Assembly: GCA_049999725.1 (NCBI GenBank)
Contig: JBNGIS010031272.1
Span: forward strand, 1-36,830
Length of the DNA: 36,830 nt
Source of the DNA: Haplomitrium mnioides
Lineage: Eukaryota > Marchantiophyta > Haplomitriopsida > Calobryales
Reading direction: 5' to 3'
Part shown: positions 9,881 to 21,044 of the stretch, piece after piece
Layout of the letters: each line of letters begins with the position of its first letter
Position numbering within the stretch: position 1 is the stretch's first letter
The notes under the pieces: model-generated
What the model saw: the letters and a program-made list of their open reading frames with translations, nothing else
Database searches by the model: none
What the model was told of the DNA's origin: nothing
Translations under genes and position numbers: made by a program

Positions 9881-12200
9881 CTGCTTCGAGGCGGATCACG
9901 CGAGTAGTTGGGGGCTGGAATTGGAAAACACGAGCTAACCGAAGTAGATCACCCAAGTGGGCGTGGATCAAAGGCACCCTTGCAGGCCAGATATGTTGAG
10001 CAGTCTCAGACCACACAAGGGACCGAATGGAGATCGACCGAACGCGGGATCAAAAATCAGATATACTGGCGAGCGGGCCGGATCGGATCACATGAGTAAC
10101 CGGATCTTTCGACCAGACGCTGGCCAAATCCGAGAGCGAGTCGGGTAACGCAAGCAGAGACTGAGGCACATCATGCAGGCAAGCATGGATCAAATACGCC
10201 ATTGCAGACTGGATCACGTGAGAGGTGGGATGAATCAAACGCGGGATCAAGAACCAGATCTGCTCGCGAGTCGGATCCCGCGAGCAGGCGGATCGAACAA
10301 CCAGACCAAACGCTGGGCAGATTTGAGAGCTAGTCAGGGATCACACGAGCAGACCTGGGCGGATCGGATCACACAAGTAGGTCGATCAAACGCATGATCG
10401 ATCGCGGGCCAAATCCACTCGCGAGTCGGATCACACGAACAGAGACCATTTCCGCACGCAGGCTGCCCGGGGTCAGTAGGCGCCATTGCGGGCCAGATCC
10501 GCTCACGAGTCGGATCACGTGAATAGAGACCATTTCCGCTCGCGAGTGGGATCATGTGAGCTAACAGGGGTGGATTACGCAAGTACTCGCAGATCAAACC
10601 AGCCATCGCGGGCCAGATCCGCTCAACAGTCGGATCACGCGAGCGAGCGACCAGATGGATTGATCGACCGGACGTGGGATCGAGAACCAGATTTGCTCAC
10701 GAGCGGGCTAGATTGGATCACGCGAGCGTCGTTTTGATCGACCAGACGCTGATTGAGAGCGAGTCAGAAAACGCGAGCAGAACAAGGCGGATCACACGCA
10801 GGAGGCAAGCGTGGATTAAATACGGGCCATCGCAGGCCGGATCCGCTCGTGAGTTGGATCATGAGAGCGGGCCATATTGGATCATGCGAGCAGACGTGTT
10901 GATCGACCAAACGATGGCCAGATCTGCTCACTAGTCGGGATCACACGAGCAGACTTGGGCAGATCATTGGAGTAGGACGATAGTTGGGGGAATCATGCGA
11001 GCAGATGTGGGCGGATCACCAGAGTGGGACAATCAAACGCCATGATCGATCACGAGACAGCTACGCTCGCAAGTTGTTTTGCAGGATCTCTGACCTGATC
11101 TGCTCGCTTGTCAGAACACGCGAACAGACGGATCACTAGCGACCAAACGCGCTGCCGTAGGACGATTCCGCTCGCGAGTTGGATCACGCGAACGAAGAGA
11201 TGGACCAAGTGAGTCGGATCCGCTCGCGAGTGGGGGACCACCAAGAGATCGACCCACCTTTGACAGGTCGACAGATCGCGAGCGAGAGTGCCACAACCGG
11301 ATTGCAATCGACCGGCCTCGAGGGAATCTGCTAGCCATCGATCCAGCCAGCCGAGTCATGAACACGGGTTGGGGTTCAATTGGGTTGCAAGGCGCTAGTG
11401 ACACCAAGGAATTGATCGCCAACTCACAATCAGGAAAAACCAAAAGAGGGGGGGTCGCCAACTCACGATCAGGAAAAATCAAAAGAGGGGGGTTGCCAGC
11501 TCACGAGTCCATCGAGGGGGTCCATCGAGGGGGTCGGCCAATCGACCAAAGCGATTCTCTTGCTAGTTGATTGAGCAAGAGTCGGTCGGTCAATTGCAAG
11601 CTTGTTCGCTCGCGACTTGATTTGATCGATCCTTCCCTCGAGGATGGCATTGGATCTCAAGCACAAGAGCGGACAACATGCCTGGAAATTGAACGCGTCG
11701 GTCGCCCGATTTGCTGAAGTCACAGCCCCTCGCGACCGGCTATTCGCAAGCAAGCAGATTGGATCCGATCTCAAGGAGGCATGAAAGTCATGATCGACCG
11801 ATCAGGCGAGGGTATTTGCTGCCTGTTGATCCAGCCCAGCCAAGTCAAGTCAAGTCCGACCAAGTGGGGTTGGATTTCGATCGCACGGCTGGCTGACTTT
11901 CAAGTTGACCAACCATCCTCGTTTCCACTTGTGTTTCCATGGGCGCTTCAAGTAACCCCATGCTCGCGACCACAATCGATCAACCAAATGGGGGGATCGA
12001 TCGACCAAGCTCGATCACGAACCAAATTTCCTCACGAGCCAGGATCGATCATGAGTCGATTAGGTCATGCGAGCGGGGATCGATCAACTGATCACACGCA
12101 AGAGCGACCTGCTCGTGAGTCGATCCATCGAGAGGGACCACCCGCCAGATCCCTTTGCTCGGGGATGGCTCTCACATTGCAATGAGAGGCGGATCCGAAA
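9881..12200. repeat. Long degenerate CGCGAG/GATC spacer repeat tract
   Basis: About 2.3 kb of imperfect repeats built on CGCTCGCGAGTCGGATCA, CACGCGAGCAG, GATCGACCAGACG and CATCGCGGGCCAGATC. Clear core copies occur near 10402, 10480, 10600 and 10827. It is the continuation of the array at 6181-6786, more diverged toward the right. The many short open stretches on both strands come from the repetitive, GC-rich composition and are not genes. Confidence 0.7.
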
Positions 12201-13140
12201 CCTATGAGCTCAATAGGGGGGACTAGGTCGACCAGGCAATCTAGCAATGTGTCCATCGAGGGGGTCAGCCACCAACCTCGGATCGATCTGATCCAAATGC
12301 TTGCTAGATCGCGAGCTTGCAAACCCATATGCCCAAACGACCAAACCAAATTGATCGCTCTCCCGATGGGGGTTGAGAAACCAGAAATCCCATTGCGAGT
12401 CAAAGGGGATCCAGCAGCCAGCCATGGGTCAGGTTGAGCATCCCCGAGCAAATCTTCTCACGATCGATCGACAAACCCGGTGTGGATCAGATCCATCAAC
12501 TTGCACTGATGGACGGGCAAGGGAGGGGAGGACCTCCTACGCTTTTGTGAGGAACCGCTGCTCTAGAGAGTGGGGGACTTTGGTCCCTCCACTGGCGGGC
12601 TTTCTCACCAGAAATCTTGTCCCACGAACACCCATCCAAGGCGTAGTCCGGATCCAACTACCTTCAACATCTGCTAGTAGAAATCCCTCCCGTCCAACGA
12701 ACGAACACAAGAGGGTGGCACAGACATGACCCGGAGCTAGACTCGCACGGGATAGATGGAATGGAACGCATTCAAAGGAAATGACAATGAGATCGACTAG
12801 GGAACAAGCAATCCGACACGCAAAAAACGAACGGGGTCGCGGGTCAAATCATGAACCAAACGAGGGACTCAAGATCAATCGACCAAAACCATTCCCCCTT
12901 TTGCTCAAATCAACAAATGATGGTTAGTCTAGGAATCACAGTCTAGGGCTTTCGAGCGTTTGGCCCGCGTTACTCAAATGAAATCACGATCAAGAATTGT
13001 GGGTTTCGACAAACCCTTGCGACGAGATGCCCAATGAGACGAGAAGCATTTAGGAGGATCGTGCATGCCAAGGGAAACGAGAAGCAAAAACCCAACCGCA
13101 GTCCAAGGTTTTAAGACGTAGTCTCGAGTTGGAAAACGTC
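12201..13140. other. Spacer-like sequence without recognisable gene
   Basis: Scattered short repeats occur, such as TCCATCGAGGGGGTC at about 11510, 11525 and 12243. Around 12920-12960 and 13100-13130 there are AGTCTAGG and CAGTCCAAGGTTTTAAGACG phrases, which resemble the repeats downstream of 26S at 31550-32130. No coding region is supported. Confidence 0.45.
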
Positions 13141-13640
13141 TCGTCGTTCGCAGGTGCGGGTGACACTCCAAAAAAATCGTGGCCAAGTTGGGCGGAGGGG
13201 TTAGGGCCTCCGAAGGCTACTACGAGGGAGGCTCCACCCTTGCGGCCCACGACAAAAACCTTGAGCCAAAGAACAAATGGGCGAGTCGTGTTCGTGGGAC
13301 ATCATCCAAGCATCGCGATCGATCAACCGCCCACAAGCGATCGATGCAACACGAATTGCCAGATCACAACGCGGATCCATGGGCTCGCGATCGATGCACT
13401 TTGATGGCATTCAATCGAGGTCTCTATGTGCGAACGTCGACGGCCCAACCACGGATGGATTGGGCGGTCCACGACCAATGTGCGAGATCAGGGTTGCGGG
13501 AGTACAACACGTGTCTCTGATACAGTGGTTGGATGATGCTCCAAAAAAAGTATGGCCAAGGTGGGTGGAGGGGTTGGGGCCTCCGGAGGCTACTATGAGG
13601 GGGGAGGTCCTCCTTTGATGGGACCTGGCGAAAGGGGCGC
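13141..13640 (+). repeat. Two copies of a ~90-bp dispersed module
   Basis: Copies at about 13150-13245 and 13530-13625, some 380 bp apart. Each has a GACACTCCAAAAAAA-like start, then TGGCCAAG, GGAGGGGTT and GGGCCTCCGGAGGCTACTA, then GAGGG. The same module occurs on the opposite strand in ITS1 (about 24215-24320), where I judge roughly 85% identity to the second copy by eye. Confidence 0.7.
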
Positions 13641-14143
13641 GCGATCGCGTCGGATCATCACGAGGGTTCGGCAGTCTGGTCGACATACCTGAGTGAGCTC
13701 AAATGAGAAGCAGTTGCGACAGGCGTGGCTTGGCTCGATTCCTGATCCATCTCGGAATCGGGAGGTTGCAAGGGTGTTGGGTTTCAAGGCTGCGAGGCGT
13801 GGTCGAGCATCGATCACGAGAGAGAATCAGTGGGGCTTTTCCAAGTACTTGGAGAAAAGGGAAACATGTGCGCGAGAGCTTGTTGGTGGCTGGGATGTGG
13901 TTTGTGGGCACGGCACAGCTTGCTCGCGTGGTCAGTTGTCGATCGAGAGGGCGGGACATCTGCAAGCTGCTGTAGTCCAGCCAAAGAGTAGTGTGATCCG
14001 TCGATGCACGTGCATGAGACGGGACGCAGAGCGGTGAGCCAGAATTTTGGGTCCGAAGCGATGGGAAAAGCATCTTGGGGTGAAAACTCTAGGACGTTGT
14101 CGTGTGTGCTCCGCACGACGTTGGCTTTGGCTTGGCTCGAGTT
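13641..14143. other. Spacer-like sequence, nothing recognised
   Basis: GC-rich, with no strong repeat and no protein similarity. It ends at the 5-bp ACACG repeat (14144-14148) that borders the element at 14149. Confidence 0.4.
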
Positions 14144-14148
14144 ACACG

Positions 14149-14512
14149 TGTCAGCCGGTGACATGAGGCGCTATTGAAGATTACTTAGAATCGGAAGTAA
14201 CATCGAAGCGTTCCTCCCCTCTAAGGTATTAAGATATCCCAGAAGCAGCGGAGCAACTCATTTCAATAAGTTAGAGCGGATCACTTAACTGTCTGATCCG
14301 AAGCAGCGGAATCGGAACTAGAATGCGGAAGGAAGGGGCATTGGTCGGAGGTGTTGACAACAAGGGATGAAGGAAGCATGAGAAGGTGGAAGAGAGAGCG
14401 ACGTCTGAAGAAGAGGAAGATAGGGGACCGGAGGAAGAAGATCCGAGGAGTGGGGCATAGATCGAAGATCCAGCACCAGAAGGGAGGGACCCGAGTAAGG
14501 TGAGGAGCTGCA
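14149..14512 (-). repeat. Left inverted terminal repeat arm
   Basis: On the minus strand it runs from a CAGCTCCTC block through CATGCTTCCTTCATCCC, TTAAGTGATCCGCTCTAACT and GGGATATCTTAATACCTTAG to TCACCGGCTGACA. It matches 21045-21406 on the plus strand. Confidence 0.85.
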
Positions 14513-14659
14513 TTGTAAACTTCCGAGAGAACAAGCGAGGCAGCAACGGGAGAAATGGAAGGCACCCAACACGTCAGATGCAAAGATTGGAGTAGAAGGG
14601 TGAAGACGACGACCATTGTGGGGCAGCAACGACACTGGAGATCAGGGGACACTCCGTTT

Positions 14660-14760
14660 TCTCCAAATGTTGATGGGCTTCACCAGGGTCGGAATCCCTT
14701 ACGAAGGTCGGAATCCCTTATGAAGGGAGGTCGGAATCCCTTACGAAGGAATGCGCAAAC
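14660..14760. repeat. Short tandem GGTCGGAATCCCTTA repeats
   Basis: Three near-identical copies of GGTCGGAATCCCTTACGAA spaced roughly 20-26 bp apart, directly left of the 159-bp array. Confidence 0.75.
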
Positions 14761-14774
14761 AAGGTCCCTTCAAA

Positions 14775-15280
14775 ACAAATCAACTACAGATGCAGAGGTT
14801 CCGCGGAATACTTCTGACTCACCGGTCCGAGGAAAACTTCGGATCCTTGAGTCAACTTCGGAAATCTAGGTTAGCGCAGTGGTCCAACTTCCATTTGGAA
14901 AGCAGCGTCGGATGGCACAGTCAACTTCGGAAGCGGCAGTCAACTTCAGACTCAGGGTTCCGCGGAATACTTCAGATTCACCAGTCCGAGGAAAACTTTG
15001 GATCCTTAAGTCAACTTCGGAAATTCAGGTCAGCGCAGCGGTCCAACTTCCACTTGGAAAGTGGCATTGGACATCGCGGTCAACTTCGAAAACGGCGGTC
15101 AACTTCGGACTCAAGTTTCGACGGAATACTTGGGACTCACCAGTTCAAGGAAAACTTTGGATCCTTGAGTCAACTTTGGAAATCTAGGTTAGCGCGGTGG
15201 TCCAGCTTCCATTTGGAAAGTGGCGTCGGACGGTGCGGTCAACTTCAGGAGTGGCGGTCAACCTCGAACTTAGGGTTCTG
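14775..15280. repeat. 159-bp tandem repeat array, about three copies
   Basis: ACCGGTCCGAGGAAAACTT-type sequence begins at 14821, 14980 and 15139, an exact 159-bp period. Each unit also has GATCCTTGAGTCAACTTCGG, a GGTCCAACTTCCATTTGGAA block and an ACTTCAGACTCA block. Within the unit, GTCAACTTCGGA recurs as a shorter motif. Confidence 0.85.
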
Positions 15281-15450
15281 CAAGATTCTTCAGACTCAGA
15301 GTCCCACGAGATTCTTCGGACTCAGAGTTCCGTGAGGTTCTTTGGACTCAGAGTTCCGAGAGATTCTTTGGACTCAGAGTTCCGCAAGATTCTTTGGACT
15401 CATAGTTCCATAAGATTCTTTGAACTCATGGTCCCGCGGGATTCTTCGGA
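15281..15450. repeat. 26-bp tandem repeat array, about 6.5 copies
   Basis: GATTCTTCGGACTCAGAGTT followed by six bases (CCGNRA-like) repeats with a 26-bp period. The unit resembles the GACTCA...TTCCGCGGAATACTT part of the neighbouring 159-bp unit, so one array may have grown out of the other. Confidence 0.85.
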
Positions 15451-15589
15451 TCAGACCTGGCGGAACTTCGAAACAGACCATTAAACTTTGGACTATACTT
15501 CTTGGGACAAATCTTTAATTGTACAGACAGGTGTCACTGCGCCACAAAATTGTACCCAATTGGAAAAACCACCGAAACAGGGGGAAACA

Positions 15590-16260
15590 GGAATGATGGA
15601 GAAGGGCTCGCGAGGGGGGGTATAGATTGATGCACTACAACATTGGAGGGGTTGGTGTGTATGGAAACGTGAGGTGTGAAAGCAATCTCAGATAGGAAGA
15701 CGCAGCGAGGGAGGGAGGAAAGAATTCCAGTCAAGCTTCACTTGAAGCGAGTGGACTCGTGTAGGGGGCTAGTAGGGGTGGAGGTGGACTAGAAGGGCAC
15801 TGAGAATTGCTGGGCGGGGAGCTCTAGAGGCTCAAGCGATCCAGGTGAACTCATTCTGTAGGTGGACCAGCATTGGGAGGTGAATCAATACTTGAAGCTG
15901 AAGGGAGTTCTTTTGGTCTTGAATTCAGGACAGGCTACCAAAGGGGGATCTTGGGGTCGTCTTTGCATCGACTGTGTAGGAGCATCAATCCGATGGACGC
16001 TCGGAGTGCGTCACTGGTCTAATCTCTCAAGTGGAGCCAAGAGAGGAGTGGCTGCGTTAGTGCACACGCACTGCAGAGAAGATCCATTCGAGGCTCGGGG
16101 TGGAGTGTGTGGCCAGCAGTCGGGAGGACTGTCTTCCAGAGGTGGAAGTTATAGAAGACCTCTTCCGAGCCTAAGGAAGTAAATTCAGGGCTTCTCGCGA
16201 GGGAAGTTGAAAAACTATCTGGACAAGGTGCGTGGGTGAGGGATGGAGGAAGGGTGGAGT
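15590..16260 (+). repeat. Direct repeat copy A (~0.65 kb)
   Basis: Similar to 17960-18660. The best conserved stretch has AAGAGAGGAGTGGYTG, GTTAGTGC, GAAGATCCA, GGCCAGCAGTCG, AGGACTGTCTTCCAGAGGTG and AAGTAAATTCAGGGCTTCT. The two copies lie about 2.38 kb apart. They could be degraded LTR halves or a segmental duplication within the element. Confidence 0.75.
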
Positions 16261-16954
16261 TGCATTTTGCTGAAGAGGAAGGTCGGTGGTGAAGGTCAGA
16301 TGTGGGGACGTTGGGAGACACACAATGTTGGTGGTGTTGAAGGTCGAATCTTGAGTGCCAAGGACATTCAGAATCGGGAGATCCGCATGTCGGCCAGGTG
16401 TGTATGAGTTTTTTTTCTTTATTTGGGATTGTTGAGCCTCTAGCCTAGTTGATCCCTTCTATTTGTGTTAATCTTGTGTATTCCTTTGTGTTTTATTGTC
16501 TTATGGTTGTTATGCCAATCCTGCACCTTTCTCCTCTCCCTCCTTTCCCTTCTCTTCCTTTCTTTTTTGCCTTTCCCTATGGAGGTCATGAATCCTGCAA
16601 GCTAAGGGGGAGCCCTATGGAATCCAGAGGAGTCAGGTAAGAAGGCTAGCAGGGGGATCAAAGGAACATGCAGCAACAGAACGGAGGAAGGGGGTGAAAG
16701 TCGGGAGGTAGAACGGAGGAGCCAACAGTTTGGACCACTGCATCCTCAATTCGCAACCATTTGGGGCGTGCAATACCTTGATAGAGAGAAGACCTCAAGG
16801 CAATCAAAGGGCAATTTGAATCAAAGAGAATGAGACAGAACTAAGGAAGAACGACCTTCGGGAAGTTAACCGATGGCTGCAGCCCGAGGAGTCCGTGGAG
16901 CGCTGCGGAAACGTGGCAGCTCTTGGAGGTCCGAAGAGATCGACGAGATCGCGC
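16261..16954. other. Unassigned sequence within the inverted-repeat element
   Basis: No gene is recognised. 16390-16560 is T-rich and pyrimidine-rich. Its resemblance to a transcript end region is only a guess. Confidence 0.35.
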
Positions 16955-17395
16955 CTTCCTAAGTAGGGAACCCGGTTAAGCAGGTTCTGATGAGCCTTCC
17001 TATGTGGGAAGCCCCAATTAAGGGGGTTCCGATCAACCTCCTTACGTGGAGAGTCCGTCTAACATGGTTCCGTCGGGACGACCAACAGGGTATCAATGAA
17101 AGAGCGCCGTAAAGGCGATCTATCACGGGCCTGACCAGAGGAGAAAAAAGGGTACCGAAAAGGTGATATATTGACGGTCTTGCCACAAGAAGACGATGGG
17201 GTGCCAAAAGATTGACTTATCAATGATCCGATGTCCGTGGGGTCCGATCCGAAGAACGGCATGGAAAGACACCATCATAAGTGGATAGGCCACTTAAATT
17301 GCTTCCGAGTGGCCTTCCAATGTGGGGAGGACTGGTTAATTAGGTTCCGTCTTGGCTTCCTAAGTGGAGAGCCCAATTAACTTGGATCCAGGCAT
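16955..17395 (+). repeat. 42-44-bp repeats related to those in the solo LTR
   Basis: Copies near 16955, 17000 and 17040, and two more near 17300 and 17350, have the form CCTTCCTATGTGGGAAGCCC, then CAATTAAGGGGGTTCCGATC. Read on its own minus strand, the solo LTR at 8385-8545 has nearly the same unit. This links the inside of the 7.26-kb element to the solo-LTR family. Confidence 0.7.
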
Positions 17396-17399
17396 AGGA

Positions 17400-17760
17400 G
17401 AAATGATGGGGCTGAAATAGTGATAGAGTGAAGATCCAACGTCCGTAGGATCCAACAGGCTTCCATGAAGTGCCACATGTCCGGGGGCATCGTCCGACAC
17501 CATTTTCCACAGGGAAGTTGGACCGCCACCTTTGACCAACAATACAAAGTTGACCTGTAGTCTGAAGAATCCAACGGGTTACCCCGAAGTGCCACGCCAT
17601 CCATTGTCCGCTGTCTGAGTCTGAGGAATCACACGGGTCCCAGTCCGATGAATCTTACGGGAAGGCAAGTCCGAGGAATCCAACGGGCTGCCCCATAGCG
17701 CCACGTGTCCGATTCCTGGTATCTGAAGGATCTCACGGGTGGTCAAGCCAAAACGAGGAA
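17400..17760. repeat. TCCGAGGAATCCAACGGG-type short repeats
   Basis: Several copies of a motif like TCTGAGGAATC-ACGGG followed by GCCACGTGTCCG occur from about 17450 to 17740. The complement resembles the 26-bp unit at 15281-15450, suggesting an inverted relation. Confidence 0.6.
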
Positions 17761-17959
17761 AAAACAAAGGAAAAATGTTTGTCCATTCAAATGCGAATTG
17801 TGAGAGCTACAGGTGTTGGTTTTGCGTTAAATCAGTCTTGCTAGAAAGAAAACAACAAGGCGCAGCTATTGGCGTCATTTTCAGGCTCTGAATTTGGAAG
17901 GAGACCCACCTGCAGGCTGTGCAAAAAGGCGAGATACACCTCTAGGCCGTCAGATAAGT

Positions 17960-18660
17960 GAAACAGGGACCTTCAAGGAAAGGCAGTGATGAATCGTCAA
18001 GGTTGGGAGGAGGAAAACGAGCAAGGATAGACTACCTTGCTCTGAAGCTACAGGGACTGTTTTTTGGGCAGAGATAGCAACGAGATACAAAGGAGAGAGC
18101 TCTGGTGAGACCTCTGGTGAAGTGGGTGGACTCGTGAAGGAAGGCCATCACAAGGTGGAGGTGGACTGAGGAGGTGCTGGGAATCGTTGAGCAGGAGGCT
18201 CTAGAGGCTCAGACTACTCAAGTGTACTCACATTTGAAGGCGGACCAACATTTGGAGGTGGACCAACACTTAGAGGAGAAGAGGATTCTTTCGGTTTGTA
18301 TTTCGTGAGGGGCAGCCAAGGGGGGGGTCCTGGTGTCGTCTCAGCTTTGATTTGTGCAAGAGATCAGTCCCAGCAGCATTCGGAGAGGGTGCTGGTGTTA
18401 CAATCTAGTGGAGTCAAGAGAGGAGTGGTTGTGTTAGTGCGCGCGCGCTGCATAGAAGATCCAGTCAAAGCTCAAGGTGGAGTGGGTGGCCAGCAGTCGA
18501 GAGGACTGTCTTCCAGAGGTGGAAGTTAAAGAAATCCTCTTCCAAGCATGAGGAAGTAAATTCAGGGCTTCTTGCGATGGAAGTTGAAAAACTATTTGGC
18601 TAAGAGTGCGTGGGTGAGGAGTAAGAGGAAGGTTGGGGTTGCAGAAGGAAAGTTGGAGGA
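17960..18660 (+). repeat. Direct repeat copy B (~0.65 kb)
   Basis: Second copy of the stretch at 15590-16260, in the same orientation. Matching blocks include GGTGGAGGTGGACT, GGCTCTAGAGGCTCA, GGAGTCAAGAGAGGAGTGG and GTTGAAAAACTAT. The internal parts have diverged by many small insertions and deletions. Confidence 0.75.
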
Positions 18661-19813
18661 GAGATTGGTCCTTAAAAGGTGAACAAGGCCTGCAATGTTG
18701 GCAAGACAGGGCGTAGGTGTAGGTGTGTCTATGTTTAGGTGTGTTGTTAGATTTGTGTTCTGTTTGTAAATCGGTGAGGTTCTTAGTTTTAGAGGGCATG
18801 CATTCCATTTATCAGATCTTGAGGACACCTTGGACAGGGGTTGCCAGGACTAACCGCATTGTATTGTGATAATTGGATGTTGGGATCTATTTCCCTTCAG
18901 TGTACAAGGTGATTGGGTCCAGATCTGGGCTCTGAAGTATATTTCAAAATTTATTCAGCAGCATATCTATCCATCTGTGTGTGTCCTTGAGAAATGCATG
19001 TGAATGAGCAAGGTGGTTGCTGAAGGACTTACCAAGAGGCCATTGCAGACCAGAATCAGCTGCTCTGTTCCAACTGCCCATGTCTTCCAAGTGGCACCTT
19101 TCGAGGTTAAGGCCTGAAGAAGGGGCGTGACTCACCTCTGTGGGTAGCGGAGTGTGTGCTTGGGTGTTGTGCTTAGGTGTTGTCAAGGTGGTGCAGTCAC
19201 TCCTGCATTGGTAAATAGAAGTTGGGGTCCATTTGGTGCAAAGCCCCTCCCATAAAAGGTCCTGAAACACTAAGTCAGCCCTTAATTGGGGGAAACTCTG
19301 TCGAAAAAGAGTTAAGGCTCCGACTAGGGGGCTGACACCGCAGCAAAGCATAGGGGGTGTGTGTGTGTTTATGTGTTAGTGAAGTTTTGTATTCCTTTTG
19401 TATTTCCAAGAGAGTACTTTGATTTCGGAGTCACCTTGTATTTCAGCTATTCGGAACCTGGAAAACCCTGTGAAGGGGGTTCAAGGCTGTAGACATTGCC
19501 TTTTTGTATTTCGGATGTTGGACCTTGTTCCTATTTTGTAAGCAAGGATTTTGGGTCCCGTTTTGAATCCCTATATTATACTTCAGACTGCGGTCAACAA
19601 CCCTTCGAATTTGTATGTGAATAAGCAGATTGATGTTGGAGTGATTGTGAATAAGTGGAAAGGTCTCCAAGGTGAAGAGGAGCTTCCTTAGGACCTCAAA
19701 TTGATAAATTGAAGCAGGGCCATCTCATAAAAGAACATGGACACCTATTTTGTCCGCTCTTGCCTTCCAAAGTGGCACTTTTGGAGGTTAAGGCCTGAAG
19801 GAGGGCATGACAT
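18661..19813 (+). other. LTR-like sequence upstream of the gag remnant
   Basis: A ~55-bp block with TTCCAAGTGGCACCTTTCGA and GGTTAAGGCCTGAAG occurs at about 19085-19135 and again at 19762-19812, just before the primer-site-like motif. The region is therefore likely the end of a degraded 5' LTR. Its left boundary cannot be placed. Confidence 0.4.
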
Positions 19814-19815
19814 AC

Positions 19816-19836
19816 ATTTTTGGCGCTAGATTTAGG
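19816..19836 (+). other. Primer-binding-site-like motif (TTGGCGCTAG)
   Basis: TTTTTGGCGCTAGATTTAGG resembles the TGGCGC-starting primer sites next to 5' LTRs in plant Gypsy elements. It follows GACATACA, which could be a CA-ending LTR. A gag-like reading frame starts about 130 bp downstream, the right order for an LTR element. Confidence 0.5.
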
Positions 19837-19943
19837 GCCAAAGGTTTGCGAAAACTTAAGACCAATCCAAAACCAAGTTATCATCTTTCAAAGAAGTAAA
19901 AGTTTTCCCCTCCTGTGAGGCAATGGGCCATACCCGTTCATGA

Positions 19944-20578
19944 AGGAAAAGATGGGCTAAGTTGGAGTACTCTTCGGATAGTTCAAGCAGCAATGAGGAG
20001 ACAGAGGAGAGCTTTGCGTCCACCTCGGAAAGTGACGATGACTCCAATAGCAACAGCTCGGAGGATCACAGATCTTTACGAAGGAAGAAGAAGAGAAAGG
20101 GGCGAAAGAATAAGAAGGTTGCCAAGGAGAAGGAAGCTCGATTAGCGGAATTGAGTTCAAAGATGGAGGCAATGCAGGTTCTCCTTGCAAGCATCAAGCC
20201 AAATCTAGAGAAAAGGTCATGTACCACCCAGGCTGGACAATCAGGTAGATGGGTTGCAAATGGACCACCGAAAATGATCGTTATGGTGTGCTGGAATTGT
20301 GGTCAGCTTGGACATGTTTCGTCTAACTGTCCTAAACCATGGAGGCAGGAGTATGATTATCCAATTGCAATGCATCCTCAAAATGGAGAAGAGGAAGCCG
20401 CATAGATGGATAGGGAAACCTCTGCCTCAGATGATTGTTATCGAGTGGTGGCCAAATCAAGATCCAAGTCTCACCAAAAGGGCAAGTGCAAGAAGAAGCA
20501 AAAGGCCAAGAAGGCTACGAATCAAGTGTGGTTGCCCATGAGTGGTTTTGAATACAAGCTGGAAACCCCCATCTAGTT
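19944..20578 (+). pseudogene. Gag-like zinc-knuckle remnant, probably Gypsy-type
   Basis: The frame is open from 19944, after a TGA at 19941-19943, to a TAG at 20403-20405, and continues in frame to a stop near 20575. There is no good ATG: the reading enters KLEYSSDSSS without an upstream methionine. In order it has an acidic Ser/Glu/Asp-rich stretch (about residues 6-40), a basic KKKRKGRKNKK stretch, a predicted helix (KEKEARLAELSSKMEAM), and a CCHC knuckle CWNCGQLGHVSSNC with C-x2-C-x4-H-x4-C spacing. A Lys-rich tail follows. The capsid domain that should come first is missing and no protease, reverse transcriptase or integrase follows before the right repeat arm. Confidence 0.7.
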
Positions 20579-21044
20579 CATCCGACACGACCAGAAGAGG
20601 TGGGAGAATTGACCACTGCCTTGGAGGCAACTCCGGAGGAGAGGGCGGCCGAAGAGAACCTGAAGGATATCCAAGGGCAGCAAGTGCTAGGTGATCCAAA
20701 TGAGCTCAAAGAGGCGAGAGCATCCCGGGGAGTGGTGCAAAATCTTACTCCTTTCATCATTCAGGTTGAGGCCGAAGTATGAGAAAATAAAGAAGAAGAA
20801 TATATATGAAAAGATGATGACTCTGCATCGATGTTGCCAACCTCAGCCCTCCCTACCCCCAATGAGCCGCTTCAGACATTTAGGACCGCAACTGCTCATT
20901 TTTGTTATCGCCCAATCTGCCACCTCGGGAGGCCCTAACTCGACGACACTAAGTGGTTGCTCGTCATGACTGCCCCTAACCGTGTACACAAGTGTCAACT
21001 CCCCTTTTAGCTCAGGTTCGAGGCTTGACCAACATTAGTCTTCT
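20579..21044. other. Stretch between the gag remnant and the right arm
   Basis: One open stretch (20600-20779) encodes an acidic, Glu-rich peptide of about 60 residues with no family I recognise. It may be the rest of the gag polyprotein. Nothing else is seen. Confidence 0.35.

Noticed and set aside
9881-12200. Many open stretches of 60-130 codons on both strands
   Set aside because: They overlap in all frames and follow from GC-rich tandem repeats low in stop codons. None shows a protein family.
14144-14160. Mutator-type transposon explanation for the inverted-repeat element
   Set aside because: Mutator elements give about 9-bp duplications. Here only 5 bp match (ACACG); extending the flanks to nine bases fails.
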